Assembly (NCBI GenBank): GCA_023548195.1
Contig: JAJHZJ010000413.1
Coordinates: 14,815,941-14,879,940, forward strand
Direction: 5' to 3'
From: Bettongia penicillata ogilbyi
Taxonomy: Eukaryota; Chordata; Mammalia; Diprotodontia; Potoroidae
Length of the DNA stretch: 64,000 nucleotides
Part shown: positions 22,060 to 32,524 of the stretch, piece after piece
How positions within the stretch are numbered: position 1 is the first letter of the stretch
Layout: every line of letters starts with the position of its first letter
Program-made: the position numbers and the translations under genes
Notes under the pieces: generated by a model
What the model was told of the DNA's origin: nothing
Databases searched by the model: none
Seen by the model: the letters and a program-made list of their open reading frames with translations, nothing else

Positions 22060-22290
22060 AAAAAAATGTATGCTTAAGTTTAAACTGCACTATTAACATT
22101 TCTCCATCCTTTTTTGAAGTCTAGTTGACCAATCAAAAAAAAAAATAAATTGAGCTCTGATTTGTAACATTTGTTAATTTCTGAGGTGGTAAATGCTCCT
22201 ATGGTGATTGGTTCTCTAGCAGAGGGCTGGCTCCAGCATTCCTGTAGCCTTTCCCTCTGATTGACTGGTTCCTCTCTGAATTTCCATTTC
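22060..22290 (+). repeat. Unnamed interspersed repeat, copy 2
   Basis: 'gagctctgatttgtaacatt', 'aatttctgaggtggtaaatg' and 'ctggctccagcattcctgta' resemble the stretch at 19695-19860 in order and spacing. The intervening sequence is diverged. Confidence 0.3.
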
Positions 22291-22382
22291 AAGGAAGAGA
22301 TATAGCCCATAGAGACTTAATTTATTCCTCTCCTAGTTGTATTCCTGACTTGTCTGGATTTTCTCTCTAATGTTCCCCAACT

Positions 22383-22540
22383 CCGAATCGTATTCTCTCT
22401 CTCCCTCTCTCCCTCTCTCTCTCTCTCCCTCTCTCTCTCTCTCTCCTTCCTCCCTCCCCTCTCTCTTCCTCTCTCTCCTTCTGTCTCTGTCTCTCTCCCC
22501 CCTTCCCCCTTTCTTACCTCTTCCTTTCCCCCTTTCTTCA
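22383..22540. repeat. CT-rich low-complexity array
   Basis: 'tctctccctctct'-type sequence grading into 'cccccttcccccttt'. The overlapping Ser/Leu-rich and Arg/Glu-rich open frames on the two strands are repeat artefacts. Confidence 0.93.
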
Positions 22541-23569
22541 CAAAACTGTTTTCTAGCCATCCCCTCTGCCCCATCACACCCTTCCCTACTCCCATCACGA
22601 GCTTGTATGACTGATATTTTTTAAATACAAGTATAGTATTTTATTTTTCTCCTTTTATATTTCATTTTATTGGTCTGGCCTATCACTCTAGCCTTTTGAA
22701 TTCTGATTCTACAATTCAATTTGTCAGCTGTCTCTCCTAGCTTCTTCACATCTAGAAATTAAATGGGTTTGCCATATATTTTTACCCGAGTCATTAGTAT
22801 GCTTATTATGTCATTATTATTTTTAAAAATCAATTCCTATAAGAAGAAAAATTAACATAAGATGTTTTCATGTTAAATTTTAGGAAAGCAAAGGCATTTC
22901 AGCTACTGTTAGGAATTTTAAATCTGTGAAACTGTGGGTTTGGAATTAACATAATATAAAACTTTCCAGCTGAAACCTGAAATTTAGGGAGGGGGGAAAG
23001 TCCAAAATTTTCTCAGGGAGTTGTTGTGCTAGGACTGTTTCCATTGTACATAAAGCAAGGGTGTGGATGTGGGTGTATTGGCATACTCCAACCCATACTT
23101 TTGCACATCTCTGATGCCAACAGGCAAATGTTGGATGAAACATGGTATGTTAGGCACATTTCCTGGTAATGCAGATAGATTTTTATCTTTCCCCATCTAG
23201 GCTGGTACTTTTGTGAACACTGCCCGAAAATGTACTGCTATAGTCATCTGCTGGTAAAGGAATAATTCTATAAACAAAGAGGCACTCATCATGAATTGAA
23301 ATTTTCGGGCAGGTTTTTTGAATCCAAAGACAGCTTTGCTGTGAGATGCTTACGCTACCTAATTCACTAAATGTTGCCAGAAGAGCACAAAGCAAATTAT
23401 AAAACAGAATGTGAACTGTTATTATAAAAACACACTGATCAAATAGGAGGAGAATATTTTTGAAAATCATTATGTATTGGAAAATTTCACATCCAGAAAT
23501 AATCATTTTAGTATCATTGGATTTTGAATCAGCCCTAGTCATATTCCTTTATTTTAAAGATAAAACAAC
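22541..23569. other. No recognised gene; contains a 12-bp inverted repeat
   Basis: No repeat landmark. The longest open frame outside a microsatellite or repeat relic here is 119 codons on the minus strand (23183-23542); it has no recognisable domain. A perfect 12-bp inverted repeat ('ctgcccgaaaat' at 23220-23231 and its complement at 23301-23312) lies in it and includes a CpG. Confidence 0.4.
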
Positions 23570-23800
23570 TAGCAAAATCTAGAAAGGAGGTGACAGTTGA
23601 TTGGGATCTTAAAGGGATCTAGGGATTCTAAGATATTATGTGGAGGAAGATAATGTCATAGGAATGGGTTAGCCTATGCAAAGGCCTGGAGGTTAAAGAT
23701 GGGAATGTTGTAAATGGAGGCTGGAATTTGACTGCAGCACTGAGTGTGTTAAGGAAAACAATATTTGATCACTCTGGAAACATATGTTAGAACAAGATAG
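23570..23800 (+). repeat. Unnamed repeat family, copy D
   Basis: 'ggaggtgacagttgattggg' 'atcttaaagggatctaggga' then 'cctatgcaaaggcctggagg' 'ttaaagatgggaatgttg' matches the order of the family at 46335-48135: a block around '(gga)tcttaaagga', then a block around 'gcaaaggc..gagg'. Confidence 0.5.
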
Positions 23801-24229
23801 TGTTATATAGAGACTCAAGAGGAATAGGACTGACATAGAAAGGTATGAGGGAATGGGAAGTGGTAGCCAAGGAAAGGAACTTTGTTATAAGCAGGTCACA
23901 ATTCAGAATCATGGAAATTATGACTGAAATCATAGGGTGATAGCTGTCATACTCTTCCCAGTAGCTATGGTGCTATCAAAAATTATTACTTGATTTTCTT
24001 ATGATCAAGAGATGTTGAGGGTGGGGATGTTCCTGAAGTTTGGAAGTGGGCAAAATGCCACATACTTTCTAGACCCTTATATCCTGAGTGCGGTGGGGTG
24101 GCTGTTTGGGATTGAGCTTGGATAGAGAGGGTTGGAGTCAGATTTCATATACTTATTTCTAGTCTACAGTTAGGTTTTTACTGCCCCTGAGTAAGTCCCA
24201 GAATTGAGTAGATTAGTTGCTCTAAAATG

Positions 24230-24480
24230 GGGAGTAAGTTTTTTCTAGGTCCTAGGAATAAAAGAGAAAGGAAAAAAAAATAGTTCATGTCCTCAGGAAA
24301 CATATATTCTGCTATCCATTCATATATGATCATTTGAGGCAGAAGGAGAGAACATTAAAAATTAGGAGGTTCCATAAATGTTTTGTATGGTGGATGGTAC
24401 GTGAACTGAACCTTGAAGGAAGCCATGTATTCTCAAAGGCAGAGAGGGAGGGAGTTCATTACTGGCTTGGGAGGAGAGGG
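24230..24480 (+). repeat. Unnamed repeat family, copy E
   Basis: 'gttcatgtcctcaggaaaca' 'tatattctgctatcc' followed by 'gtgaactgaaccttgaagga' 'agccatgtattctcaaagg' matches the same family as 46335-48135. The open frame 24334-24627 crosses it and is not supported as a gene. Confidence 0.45.
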
Positions 24481-24624
24481 GCAGCAATCATAAGAATGCA
24501 AGATTTCTGGGAAATTTATCATAGAATAAATTCATCATATGCAACTTGGTCCTTCGTAACACCTTCTATCCCTTTCCAGGTTGATTTGAGAGTCAGAGAC
24601 TATGTGGTATCTGAAAACTATCGT

Positions 24625-24790
24625 TGAATTTGGAGTTAGAAAACTTCAGTTTGAGTGCTTATGCTGTTCTGTACTATTTGTAGGTTTTTGGGTAAGCTAC
24701 TGACATTGTTACTGGCTTAATTTTCTCACTTGTAAAAGGAGGAATTTATATGACTATCCCTTCCAGATTTAAATCCTTTGATTCCATAAG
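24625..24790 (+). mobile_element. MIR3 SINE, sense
   Basis: 'tttggagttagaaaacttca', 'ttgggtaagctactgacatt', 'aattttctcacttgtaaaag' and 'atgactatcccttccagatt' follow MIR3 order, ending with its L3-like tail. Confidence 0.65.
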
Positions 24791-25360
24791 TTAAATAATA
24801 TTACAGTAGTTGAGGGTTTGAATTGCTTAGTTTAGAAGGAAAGCTACCTATGCTCTCTTAAAAGACCTCTTCTGCCAGGAGGAGTTGGGGAAGCATTCGG
24901 TATTAGCTTCTCCCTTTAGGCAACCCCAGACATGTGACTTTCCTTTAGTCAATGCCTTCAATCTGCCCTTCTGGGACAAATGAGGTCCCTTGAACACGTT
25001 TAGGGAAATGGAATTAAGATAAAGGAGATTTTAAGGAAGTGATGCAATTCTCTGCTTACCTTGGTACTTCCCCTTAATCCCACTGTCCAGGCTCATTCTT
25101 TTCCTAAAGGACATCCATAATGGTCCAGATTCATATGCTTTACTTTCCCTTTGGAGTCTTACAAAGCTATTTTTCAGGAAAAATCTTTTTGGTTTGTTTC
25201 AAGTCCCTGGTCAGGGAAATCACAGAGATTTAGGAAGAACTTCCATCAGTGCCCTCTGTGTACATGCCCTCTCTTCCATCCATGTGTATACACTACCAAA
25301 TACACACAGACCAATAAAGCCATCAGGCAGAAAGATGCCCCCATCCCTGCAGAAGAAAAG
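24791..25360. other. No recognised gene or repeat
   Basis: Moderate-GC sequence. The open frames at 25151-25559 on both strands run into the TG/TCTG microsatellite and have no recognisable domain. Confidence 0.35.
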
Positions 25361-25412
25361 CGTGTGTGTGTGTCTGTCTGTCTGTCTGTGTGTGTCTGTT
25401 TGTCTGTGTGTG
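25361..25412. repeat. (TG)n/(TCTG)n microsatellite
   Basis: 'gtgtgtgtgtgt' followed by 'ctgtctgtctgtctg' and more TG units. Confidence 0.95.
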
Positions 25413-26330
25413 ATAGCTGTGGAAATCTTATTAGCCAGGGTTCTTAGCCTGAGTGGCCATGCAGGGAGTTCTGATCCTTCTCCTTTGATTCCCATGACAT
25501 TTCCACAGAGTAGAACATCAATTCTGGTGTCACAATTTTATTGTAATACCATCTTGTAGAAACTAGGTAAACAGCAGTGTAACATATAAACTTTAAAGAA
25601 ATAGGTACAATGTTTGGAACATATATTCACTCCCTACAAGAGATAGGGAAAGAAAGGAAGTATCGCCATTATTGTTTTGGACAAACCAAGCAGATCTCCC
25701 TCAGAAGGGGCTCCTCTCCTTCTCCCTCTTCCTCTTGCTACTCCCTTTGCCTTGGAAGGGATCAAGAAAGGCCAGCCCTTGAGTAAAAAAACTAATTTGT
25801 CTTTTCCCTGGCATCATTCCATTTATTGGCACTTCTCTCTGTGTCATCCTCTGAGAGACTCACTGCCTCCATAATGGGGCAGAGTCCTTACTTTGTATGT
25901 TTTTGCAAAATTCCTAATGCTTAGTCTATATCACCTCCAACTCTCTCCTCCTTGAGTTTCCATGAAAATTTTAAAGCACGTTAGAAATGTTAATTATTAT
26001 TATTACTTGAGAATTGGGGTTTTCTTCTGGCTATTATGCTATAAAATGTAGCTCAATATTTTTAAAGATTTCAATTATTATCATTATGGGTTCTCTAATG
26101 ATGTACCTCACAATCCATCCATGACACCTCATTGTGGATTATTATTGTCCATGTTCCCCAATACATTTTCAGGACTTCTGTCAACCAGTGAAGAGTCAGA
26201 AGAATAGTGCCAAAGTGTGTTGGAGATGGGAAGTTTAAATCTGAATTCACTTTAGACATTTCCTATCTGATAATGGTTAGGTTACTTAACACCTCCGAGC
26301 TTCAGGCTAACTGGAAGAGGAAGCAGCTGT
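25413..26330. other. No recognised gene; short MIR-like traces
   Basis: Near 25860-25990 'tgggcagagtccttactttg' and 'aattcctaatgcttagtcta' followed by 'tttaaagcacgttagaaatg' could be an L2/MIR terminus, but the match is weak. Nothing else is recognised. Confidence 0.3.
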
Positions 26331-26334
26331 TTTT

Positions 26335-26410
26335 CAGTTCAGTGATGTGCTGGAAAGATCACTGGACCTAAAGTCACAGGAAATCAAGGTTCAAATCTAT
26401 CACTTCTGTT
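26335..26410 (+). mobile_element. MIR SINE, 5' part (split by L2)
   Basis: 'cagtgatgtgctggaaagat' 'cactggacctaaagtcacag' 'gaaatcaaggttcaaatc' is a MIR head ending abruptly. The matching 3' half resumes at about 27258. Confidence 0.6.
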
Positions 26411-26411
26411 G

Positions 26412-27255
26412 CACACTCAGGCTTCAGAAACTGGGAGTTATTCTTGACTCATCCTTGCCCTCCATATCTAATCTAAGTCTTACCCAAAAAGTCTCTTCTG
26501 TTTTCTCCACATCACAGTCCTTCTAGTTCAGCTCCTAATCACTTCTCACCTGGACTTTTGCTTAATTACCCTCCCTCCCTTCTTCCAGAATCTTCCCTCT
26601 CCAAACCATTCCCCTTCCTCACTTAAACCAAATTCATGTGCTAGTCTTGATTCCGCCTTTCTGATGTCATGGTCCTCTTTGAGAATAAAGAACACACAGA
26701 GTCTCCAACCCATTTTCCACACAGCTGCAAAGCTGGTATTCCTAATGCTGGGGCCTGACAAGTGTCACTTTCATAGTTACATGTTTGAGGGGTTCCCTAT
26801 GATCTTTGGAAAAAATACAGTCTCATTTGGCATTCAAAGCCCTTCACAATCTGATTCTAACTTATCTTTAAACTCATTTTACATTAAGTGCCTCATGCTC
26901 TCTATAATCCAGTGAAACTGGTGTATGTGCTATGCCCTGTATACAAAATTTCACAATGTTCTATCTTTCTACAGATTATTCACCATCCCTAGAGGTTTCT
27001 TTGCTCTTACCTGCATCTCTTGGAATTACTGCTGCCCTTCAAATCTCAGCTTCATCCCTGCCTCCTATATGAGGCTTTTGCTGATCATCCATTATTATTA
27101 CTTGATATTTACAATGTGTCACAGTCTTAGTGCAATTTAATACCATTAGTACTTATTTTTGTATATATTTCTCAGAATGTAAGGTTCACTTTTGTCATTG
27201 TATCCTTGGTGCCTCCCATGTGGTGATACTTAATTGTGCTTGCTGAATTGAACTG
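26412..27255 (+). mobile_element. L2 LINE 3' region, sense
   Basis: L2 ORF2-end and 3' UTR landmarks run in order: 'gttattcttgactcatcctt', 'ctcacctggacttttgctta', 'ccacacagctgcaaagctgg', 'tggcattcaaagcccttcac', 'cctatatgaggcttttgctg' and 'agaatgtaaggttcactttt'. Frames at 26664-26915 and 26925-27140 are decayed L2 sequence. A short SINE tail lies inside at 26625-26705. Confidence 0.75.
26625..26705 (+). mobile_element. Marsupial SINE 3' tail inside L2
   Basis: 'tgatgtcatggtcctctttg' followed by 'agaataaagaacacacag' matches the last 60 bp of the SINE at 32552-32869 ('tgatggcgtggtcttctttg', then 'caatgaagggcgaacacac'). A 5'-truncated copy that interrupts L2 order. Confidence 0.65.
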
Positions 27256-27257
27256 CA

Positions 27258-27400
27258 TTGTCCTGGCTAAGTCTCTTAACCTTTTGAAACCTCAGTTTCC
27301 TCATTTCTAAAATGGCAACAGTAACGCCTACTTAGCTCAACTGAGACAATGAGACAATGAGGATGAAGCATGTGATATTTTTTTAATATTAGCTCCTATT
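27258..27400 (+). mobile_element. MIR SINE, 3' part (split by L2)
   Basis: 'ctggctaagtctcttaacct', 'tcagtttcctcatttctaaa' and 'atggcaacagtaacgcctac' continue the MIR begun at 26335. Contains a short duplication 'gagacaat/gagacaat'. Confidence 0.65.
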
Positions 27401-28095
27401 ATAATTTCTGAAGCTTCTGTTAGATTTAAATGGCAAAATACAACATTATAGCTTAAGTTGCAGGCCATTATCTGGTTTTCACTATACATTGGTCTCAAGT
27501 TGCATTAAATAAGTTCCATTTACTAAAATGAAGATGGAAAAGAGAAAGTCTTCCTAATTCTCAAGTCTGAGACTTTGCTCTCAATGGAATCAATCCTCAG
27601 AGGTATGCTAGTAAAGGTTAATGAGCTCTCAGATTTAGTTGGAAGCATGGTCTATTAAAATAATGCTAGGCTATCATTTGAGAAGGCTAAATGGCCGTAA
27701 ACTAATCAAATATTTATATCTATGTGCCAGTCAAGGTGAAGGGCACACCTGAATTTACCAGCTTATCAAGAACCAAATGAGCTGAAAGGCCACAGGTAGC
27801 ATATGGTGAGTTTGGGTTGTTTCTAGCCACGTAGATGAGAAGGTTAGAATCACTGAGTATATTTCCTCATTTTGTACAATCTGATTGGCATCCTATATAT
27901 TGGCTAAACATCCTCAGCTGTTCCAGTCTTTAACTTTTTCAATTCATTATGGTTGGTTAGTCATTTTGGTCGATGTCCCCACAAACTCATCTGAGCTCAG
28001 AGCTTCCATCTGGAGCCATTAAAATTAGTGCCTGAATGAAATATATCTCATAGAGAAGAACATCTTGTAATATAATAAAAGACAGTATGGTGTAG
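27401..28095. other. No recognised gene or repeat
   Basis: AT-rich sequence with no coding frame and no repeat landmark I recognise. Confidence 0.35.
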
Positions 28096-28096
28096 T

Positions 28097-28305
28097 GCTG
28101 AGGTGTCAAACACCTGGCGGGACCAGTGGTCCCAAGTGCAACCTGACCAGGTTAAAATGCGACTGGAAAATACTGAAGAAAATAAACCAACTACAATAGA
28201 ACATAGATGATGCTAACATGTGGTTTTCAAGTCAATGTCTCCGTCCCTCCTCTCAGGGATCCTGGTCAGCTGCCCTCATTTCTGTTTGACTTTAATATCA
28301 CTGCC
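28097..28305. mobile_element. Short non-autonomous DNA transposon (hAT-like)
   Basis: About 210 bp bounded by 'gaggtgtcaaac' on the left and 'gtttgactttaatatcactg' on the right, forming imperfect terminal inverted repeats. The interior 'ggttaaaatgcgactggaaa' 'atactgaagaaaataaacc' fits a short non-autonomous element. No clear 8-bp target duplication, so the superfamily is a guess. Confidence 0.45.
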
Positions 28306-28439
28306 CTAAGCAACACTCAAAGACTTTCAGTTGAAAGAGGTGCTGAACTGAATGGACAGAGGGAATTTTCTCATCTGTGAGTTGCCTACACTAATGAAGT
28401 CACAGGTCCAGTCCATACTCCAATGGATGATAATATAGT

Positions 28440-28660
28440 ATTCCAATATTTGCAAAGCTCTTGGCACACATTAGCTAATTTGAGTCCCATGATGCCTTTA
28501 GGGTAAGACTTCATGTATTGTTGTGTCTATTTTATAGATGAGAAAACTGAGGCTCAGAAAAATTAAATGACTTCCCCATGGTAACACAACTCAGAGGTCA
28601 AATTTGAAACCATGTCTTCCTGATACTAAGTTCACCATTTTATCCATTCTATCTATTGAC
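28440..28660 (-). mobile_element. MIR/THER1 SINE, reverse
   Basis: 'tttgcaaagctcttggcaca', 'tttatagatgagaaaactga', 'ggctcagaaaaattaaatga' and 'accatgtcttcctgatacta' are in reverse MIR order. Confidence 0.8.
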
Positions 28661-28671
28661 CCTGCAGTTAA

Positions 28672-28778
28672 TTATTCAATCAATAAACATTAAGTGCTTG
28701 TTTTGTGCCAGGGTTACAAAAAGAGGCAAAAGATGGTTCCTGCCCTCAAGTTTACAACCCAAGAAGGGAGAAAACATG
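28672..28778 (+). mobile_element. MIR-related repeat terminus before the TA/TG array
   Basis: 'caatcaataaacattaagtg' 'cttgttttgtgccagggtta' then 'gatggttcctgccctcaagt' is the same type as 15365 and 46335. A long dinucleotide array replaces the rest. Confidence 0.65.
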
Positions 28779-28779
<1 letters not shown>

Positions 28780-28839
<60 letters not shown>

Positions 28840-28844
28840 ATGTA

Positions 28845-28875
<31 letters not shown>

Positions 28876-28970
28876 ATATGTATATGTATGTATATATGCA
28901 TATATACATGTATATATACATATGCATATACATATACATACATACTTATTTATACATATATATATATGTA
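28780..28970. repeat. (TA)n-(TG)n-(TATG)n compound microsatellite
   Basis: About 42 bp of TA, about 16 bp of TG, then about 130 bp of irregular 'tatgta/tacata' units. All Tyr/Ile-rich open frames here (28656-29043, both strands) are artefacts. Confidence 0.97.
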
Positions 28971-29039
28971 TCACAGTACTGGTGTAAGGGAAAGGCCAGA
29001 AATAGCCCAGATTACTACACCTTTTAAACTAGAAGTCTT

Positions 29040-29800
29040 GTAGGAATCTCAAATTCAACATCCCCAGAACAGAACTCATTCATTATCTTTCTCCCTAAAC
29101 TCACCTATTTTCCAAACTTCTCTGTTACTAATGAAGGCATAGACCATAGTTCTGTTGTTTAAATTACCATATCTTATTTCCAAAGAATTTCTCACATTTT
29201 TTTCCTTTCTATTATTAATAGAATCACCTCTAACTCAGTTCAGGTCTTCAGCAGCTCTTACCTGGAATTCCTGATTTGTCTACCTGCCTCAAAGTTCTCC
29301 TCAATCCAATTCATCTACTACATAGCTGCTAAAATGAGACTCCTAAAGCACAGTGTCACTCCTTTACTCAACAAACTCCAGTCGCTCCCTATTACTTCTA
29401 CTATCAAATATAAAGGGAAAAAAAACAATGAACAGGCTGGCAGAGAAAACAAGCACCTGGTTCTTGAAATTCTTCTCACTGCTGGCACAAAACTTCTGAG
29501 GTGCCTCCACAGGGTATTTAAATCTCTTCACAACCTGTCCCCTTCCCACTTTTCAGGGTCTTTTTGTATATTCCCCTCTATGGGGTCCAGAGTATAGCAA
29601 TATTTGCCTCTCCCTCATTCCTAGAATGCAGTATTTCCTCAGTTTCCTTCTAGGAATCTTGAGCTGCTTTTAAAACTCAGTTCAAATTCCATCTACAAAA
29701 ACCTAATCCTCCCTGCCCCTCCTTCCCAAAACTAACTTGTATTCATTTTGTATGCATTATGTATCTCTTTATGTATGTACATGTTTCTCACAGCTGTTCC
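29040..29800 (+). mobile_element. L2 LINE 3' region, sense
   Basis: 'cagctcttacctggaattcc', 'catagctgctaaaatgagac', 'cactcctttactcaacaaac', 'ctccagtcgctccctattac', 'tcttcacaacctgtcccctt' and 'aattccatctacaaaaacct' follow L2 order. A stretch at about 29430-29515 does not fit and may be a small insertion. The open frame 29334-29597 is decayed L2. Confidence 0.7.
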
Positions 29801-30064
29801 AGGGTATTTGCTCTAGGCTCAGGCTGCCTTCCAGTTTGGACGAGAGGATCTTTCTGAGAGATTCCAGTAGCTTGGATACTGAGGAAGCCCACAGTGTAGG
29901 ACAGAATGTTTCATCCTATCCTTTCTGCATCACCTTAATTAAAGTCCTTATCACCCTCTGTCCAATTAGTCTCCCCTGATTTATCTTTTCTCATATCTCA
30001 GGACTATGTGACAATTTAGTAATTCATTGAGTTGGGTATAACATGCACAGTGGACATAACGGAA

Positions 30065-30306
30065 GGAAGGGAATAAGCATTTATCAAGCTCCAGTCTTCT
30101 GCCAGATACTTTATTAAATGCTGCATATTCTCATTTGTAATGACTCTAGGAGGTAGGTGCTATTATTTTCCCCATTTTAACGGTTGAAAAAACTGAGGCA
30201 GACAGATTAAGTGACTTGCCCAACACCACACAGCTAGTAAGCATCTGAATTTGAACTCATGACTTCCTAACTCCAGGCCCAGCACTGTATCTATTTAGCT
30301 GCCTTT
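30065..30306 (-). mobile_element. MIR/THER1 SINE, reverse
   Basis: 'aagcatttatcaagctccag', 'tgactctaggaggtaggtgc', 'gaaaaaactgaggcagacag', 'aagtgacttgcccaacacca', 'ctaactccaggcccagcact' give a near full-length reverse copy. Confidence 0.88.
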
Positions 30307-30897
30307 AAAGGAACACAGTCTCTAGCATAAAAGTTGTTATGAAATTTTTCTGTTTTATTTGAGTTGTGCTTTTCCCCCATACACTCCCTTTTATACCTGT
30401 GTAGGCCCTTGGATTTTGATACATTTAACTTGGAAGGATTTCCTTTATACTATGCTGTGTCTGAGACTTTGGATAAATATACTCCTTCTCCAAGACCCTT
30501 CAGAGACAGGACCTATATCACCAGTATCTAAGCTCCATGTTCTCACTAGGGGTCAAGGATTCAACAGCTTCCCCCAATCCACTCTACACACTACTGCCAG
30601 ATTTAATTTGATTTTATTTTTTATCCCACTGGCATAATGAACTCATGGGAAGAATATTCTTCAGCTGATGGAGATCAGGCAGCTACTTTGCAATTTAAGA
30701 GTCTTAACAATTTCCATATGAATTCTGCAGCTCCAGCTGTCTTTCTGGTTTTACTCACTGTCAGAGTATAGACAAGGGGAAAGAAAATACTTCAAAACGT
30801 TTATCCCAGCAAAGTAAGGAGAAATTGTGAAAGTCAGTCCTTGTTTCCTCTGTATTCCCACTCATTTTCATTTTTCCCTTTAATTCACAGCCCACAA
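30307..30897. other. No recognised gene or repeat
   Basis: The frame 30359-30637 (92 codons) has no recognisable domain. No repeat landmark seen. Confidence 0.35.
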
Positions 30898-30898
30898 T

Positions 30899-30899
30899 G

Positions 30900-30938
<39 letters not shown>
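30899..30938. repeat. (TG)n microsatellite
   Basis: About 19 uninterrupted TG units. Confidence 0.97.
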
Positions 30939-31044
30939 TGACCCTGCAATGCCACCTGTGGAATTTTCAACCCTCTTTGGGTTTATGTTCTGTTTTACAC
31001 ATCCTTCTTTTACCTCTGAATCTCAACTAGTCAGAGTTATGCAC

Positions 31045-31290
31045 CCTAAGCTAATGTCTATATAGCACTTTAAGATTGGCGTTACATTATATTATCTCCT
31101 TTGGTCCTCACCACAACCCTGGGAAGAAGGTGCTATTATTATCCCCATTTTATAGCTGGGCCTTTTTTAAGTGACAATTTAAGTGACTTGCTCAGGATTA
31201 CACAAGTGGTAAATGACTGAGGTTGGATTTGAACTCATGACTTCCTGACTCCCAAGTCCAACACTACTCACTATGCCAGTTAGCTGCCAT
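31045..31290 (-). mobile_element. MIR/THER1 SINE, reverse
   Basis: 'tatatagcactttaagattg', 'cctcaccacaaccctgggaa', 'ttaagtgacttgctcaggat', 'tgaggttggatttgaactca', 'actatgccagttagctgcc'. Good reverse MIR order with a small expansion near 31165-31190. Confidence 0.85.
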
Positions 31291-31344
31291 TCAAATAATG
31301 CAAAGAATCCTTTTTTTAAAAAATAATGCAAGGAACTATAAACA

Positions 31345-31630
31345 GATACATTTTTGACACCTGTACTACCAATGTCTTTTGTTTCCATTATTGATCAGCA
31401 TGAGAGGTTTAATATACTCTATTTCTGACACAGGCAAGTTTGCCCCTCCTTAAGTAATCTGGTAGTCAGCTGTTTCCACTCCTGGGGGGATTTACCATAT
31501 TAATACCTAGTTGAGGATATCCACCTAATTGGCATAGACCACTGCAGCTCACGGCTGAAACTTGAGATGATTTGCCAGTCTCAGTCTTTCTGTTAGTTGA
31601 GATTTTCGGCTTGTACCATCATACCTGGTA
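31345..31630 (-). pseudogene. RN7SL: 7SL (SRP) RNA pseudogene, minus strand
   Basis: Read on the minus strand, it follows 7SL RNA nearly end to end. It starts with a decayed 5' Alu-domain segment at about 31630, then 'ctgcagtggtctatgccaat' (7SL: 'ctgtagtgcgctatgccgat'), 'ctaggtattaatatggtaaa' ('gttcggcatcaatatggtga'), 'ccagattacttaaggagggg' ('ccaggttgcctaaggagggg'), 'gtgtcagaaatagag' ('aggtcggaaacggag') and 'catgctgatcaata' ('cgtgctgatcagta'). The match fades between 31345 and 31385. 7SL is the scaffold of the signal recognition particle. Many substitutions and no adjacent pol III promoter mark this as an old retrocopy. Confidence 0.85.
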
Positions 31631-31769
31631 CCATGTTGAACTTACATGGCACTTTGAAAACCTTGTCAAAATAATGTCATGTGTGGTATGCTTGATCTAG
31701 CCATGGAGTGAGAGGTGGAGGACCTGGGTTTGAAGTTCAGCTCTGTTTCTTGCCATCTAGGAGATTGTA

Positions 31770-32035
31770 AAGAGGAAATGTTCAGCATAATGCAGTTAAA
31801 AGAGTACTGACTCAAGTCAGAGGCCTTGGGTTCAAATCCTACCTCTAATGTTTACTACCATTGTGAGGTTAGGAGGGTCACAACTACCCTGAACCTCAAG
31901 ATTCCTCATCCATCAAAGGAGTGAATTGGCCTTGATGAACTCGAATGACTCTAAAACCCTCAGTTTCCTCCTCTGTAAAATGTTGCTGTTGGATCAGATG
32001 ATCCTTAAGAGCCCTTCCGTCTTGAAATCCAGTTT
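31770..32035 (+). mobile_element. MIR3 SINE(s), sense, with internal repetition
   Basis: 'ttaaaagagtactgactcaa' 'gtcagaggccttgggttcaa' is the head. 'attcctcatccatcaaagga' and 'cagtttcctcctctgtaaaa' are two versions of the same MIR block, and the tail is 'ttggatcagatgatccttaa' 'gagcccttccgtc'. Either one element with a duplicated middle or two overlapping insertions. Confidence 0.65.
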
Positions 32036-32039
32036 ATTT

Positions 32040-32520
32040 TATTCTCAAAAATTGTATCTAGTAGGTAAAGAAAGGGGCTATTTTCCAACATACAGAAGAA
32101 AAAAGAGGCCTAAGGAAGTCTAATGACTGGTCTAAAAACATAAAAATAGTAATTGAATTGAATTAAGATGTAAAATAAGATATGGTCGATTCATTAATTC
32201 ATTTTATTATTAGGGAGGGCTTTCACTTGGGGAGGAGGTGATGGGGGAGGTATGTTAGTAGGCAGTGATAGAAAAGCAAAAAATAACATCAAGAAAGCAG
32301 TTTTCAAAATTTTTAATTCACAGAAGAAAACAAAAAAAAAGATGAAATAAGGCAGGTTTGGTTTTTGTTGTGATTGTGATTCTGTTAAATGTGTAAGTAC
32401 ACATTTTAAAAAACTGCATAGCAGAAATTAATTTTCTTTTGTCTTATTCTTCTTTCTATATTGAAATATTTGCATTTATTAAGTTGACAATAAAAAAAAT
32501 AACAGCAGCAACAATTGCTT
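32040..32520. other. No recognised gene or repeat
   Basis: AT-rich sequence with scattered short A-runs. No coding frame. Confidence 0.35.
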
Positions 32521-32524
32521 TGTA

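Noticed and set aside
23183..23542. 119-codon minus-strand frame
   Set aside because: No domain, no recognised homologue, no neighbouring exon signal. Kept only as unassigned DNA.
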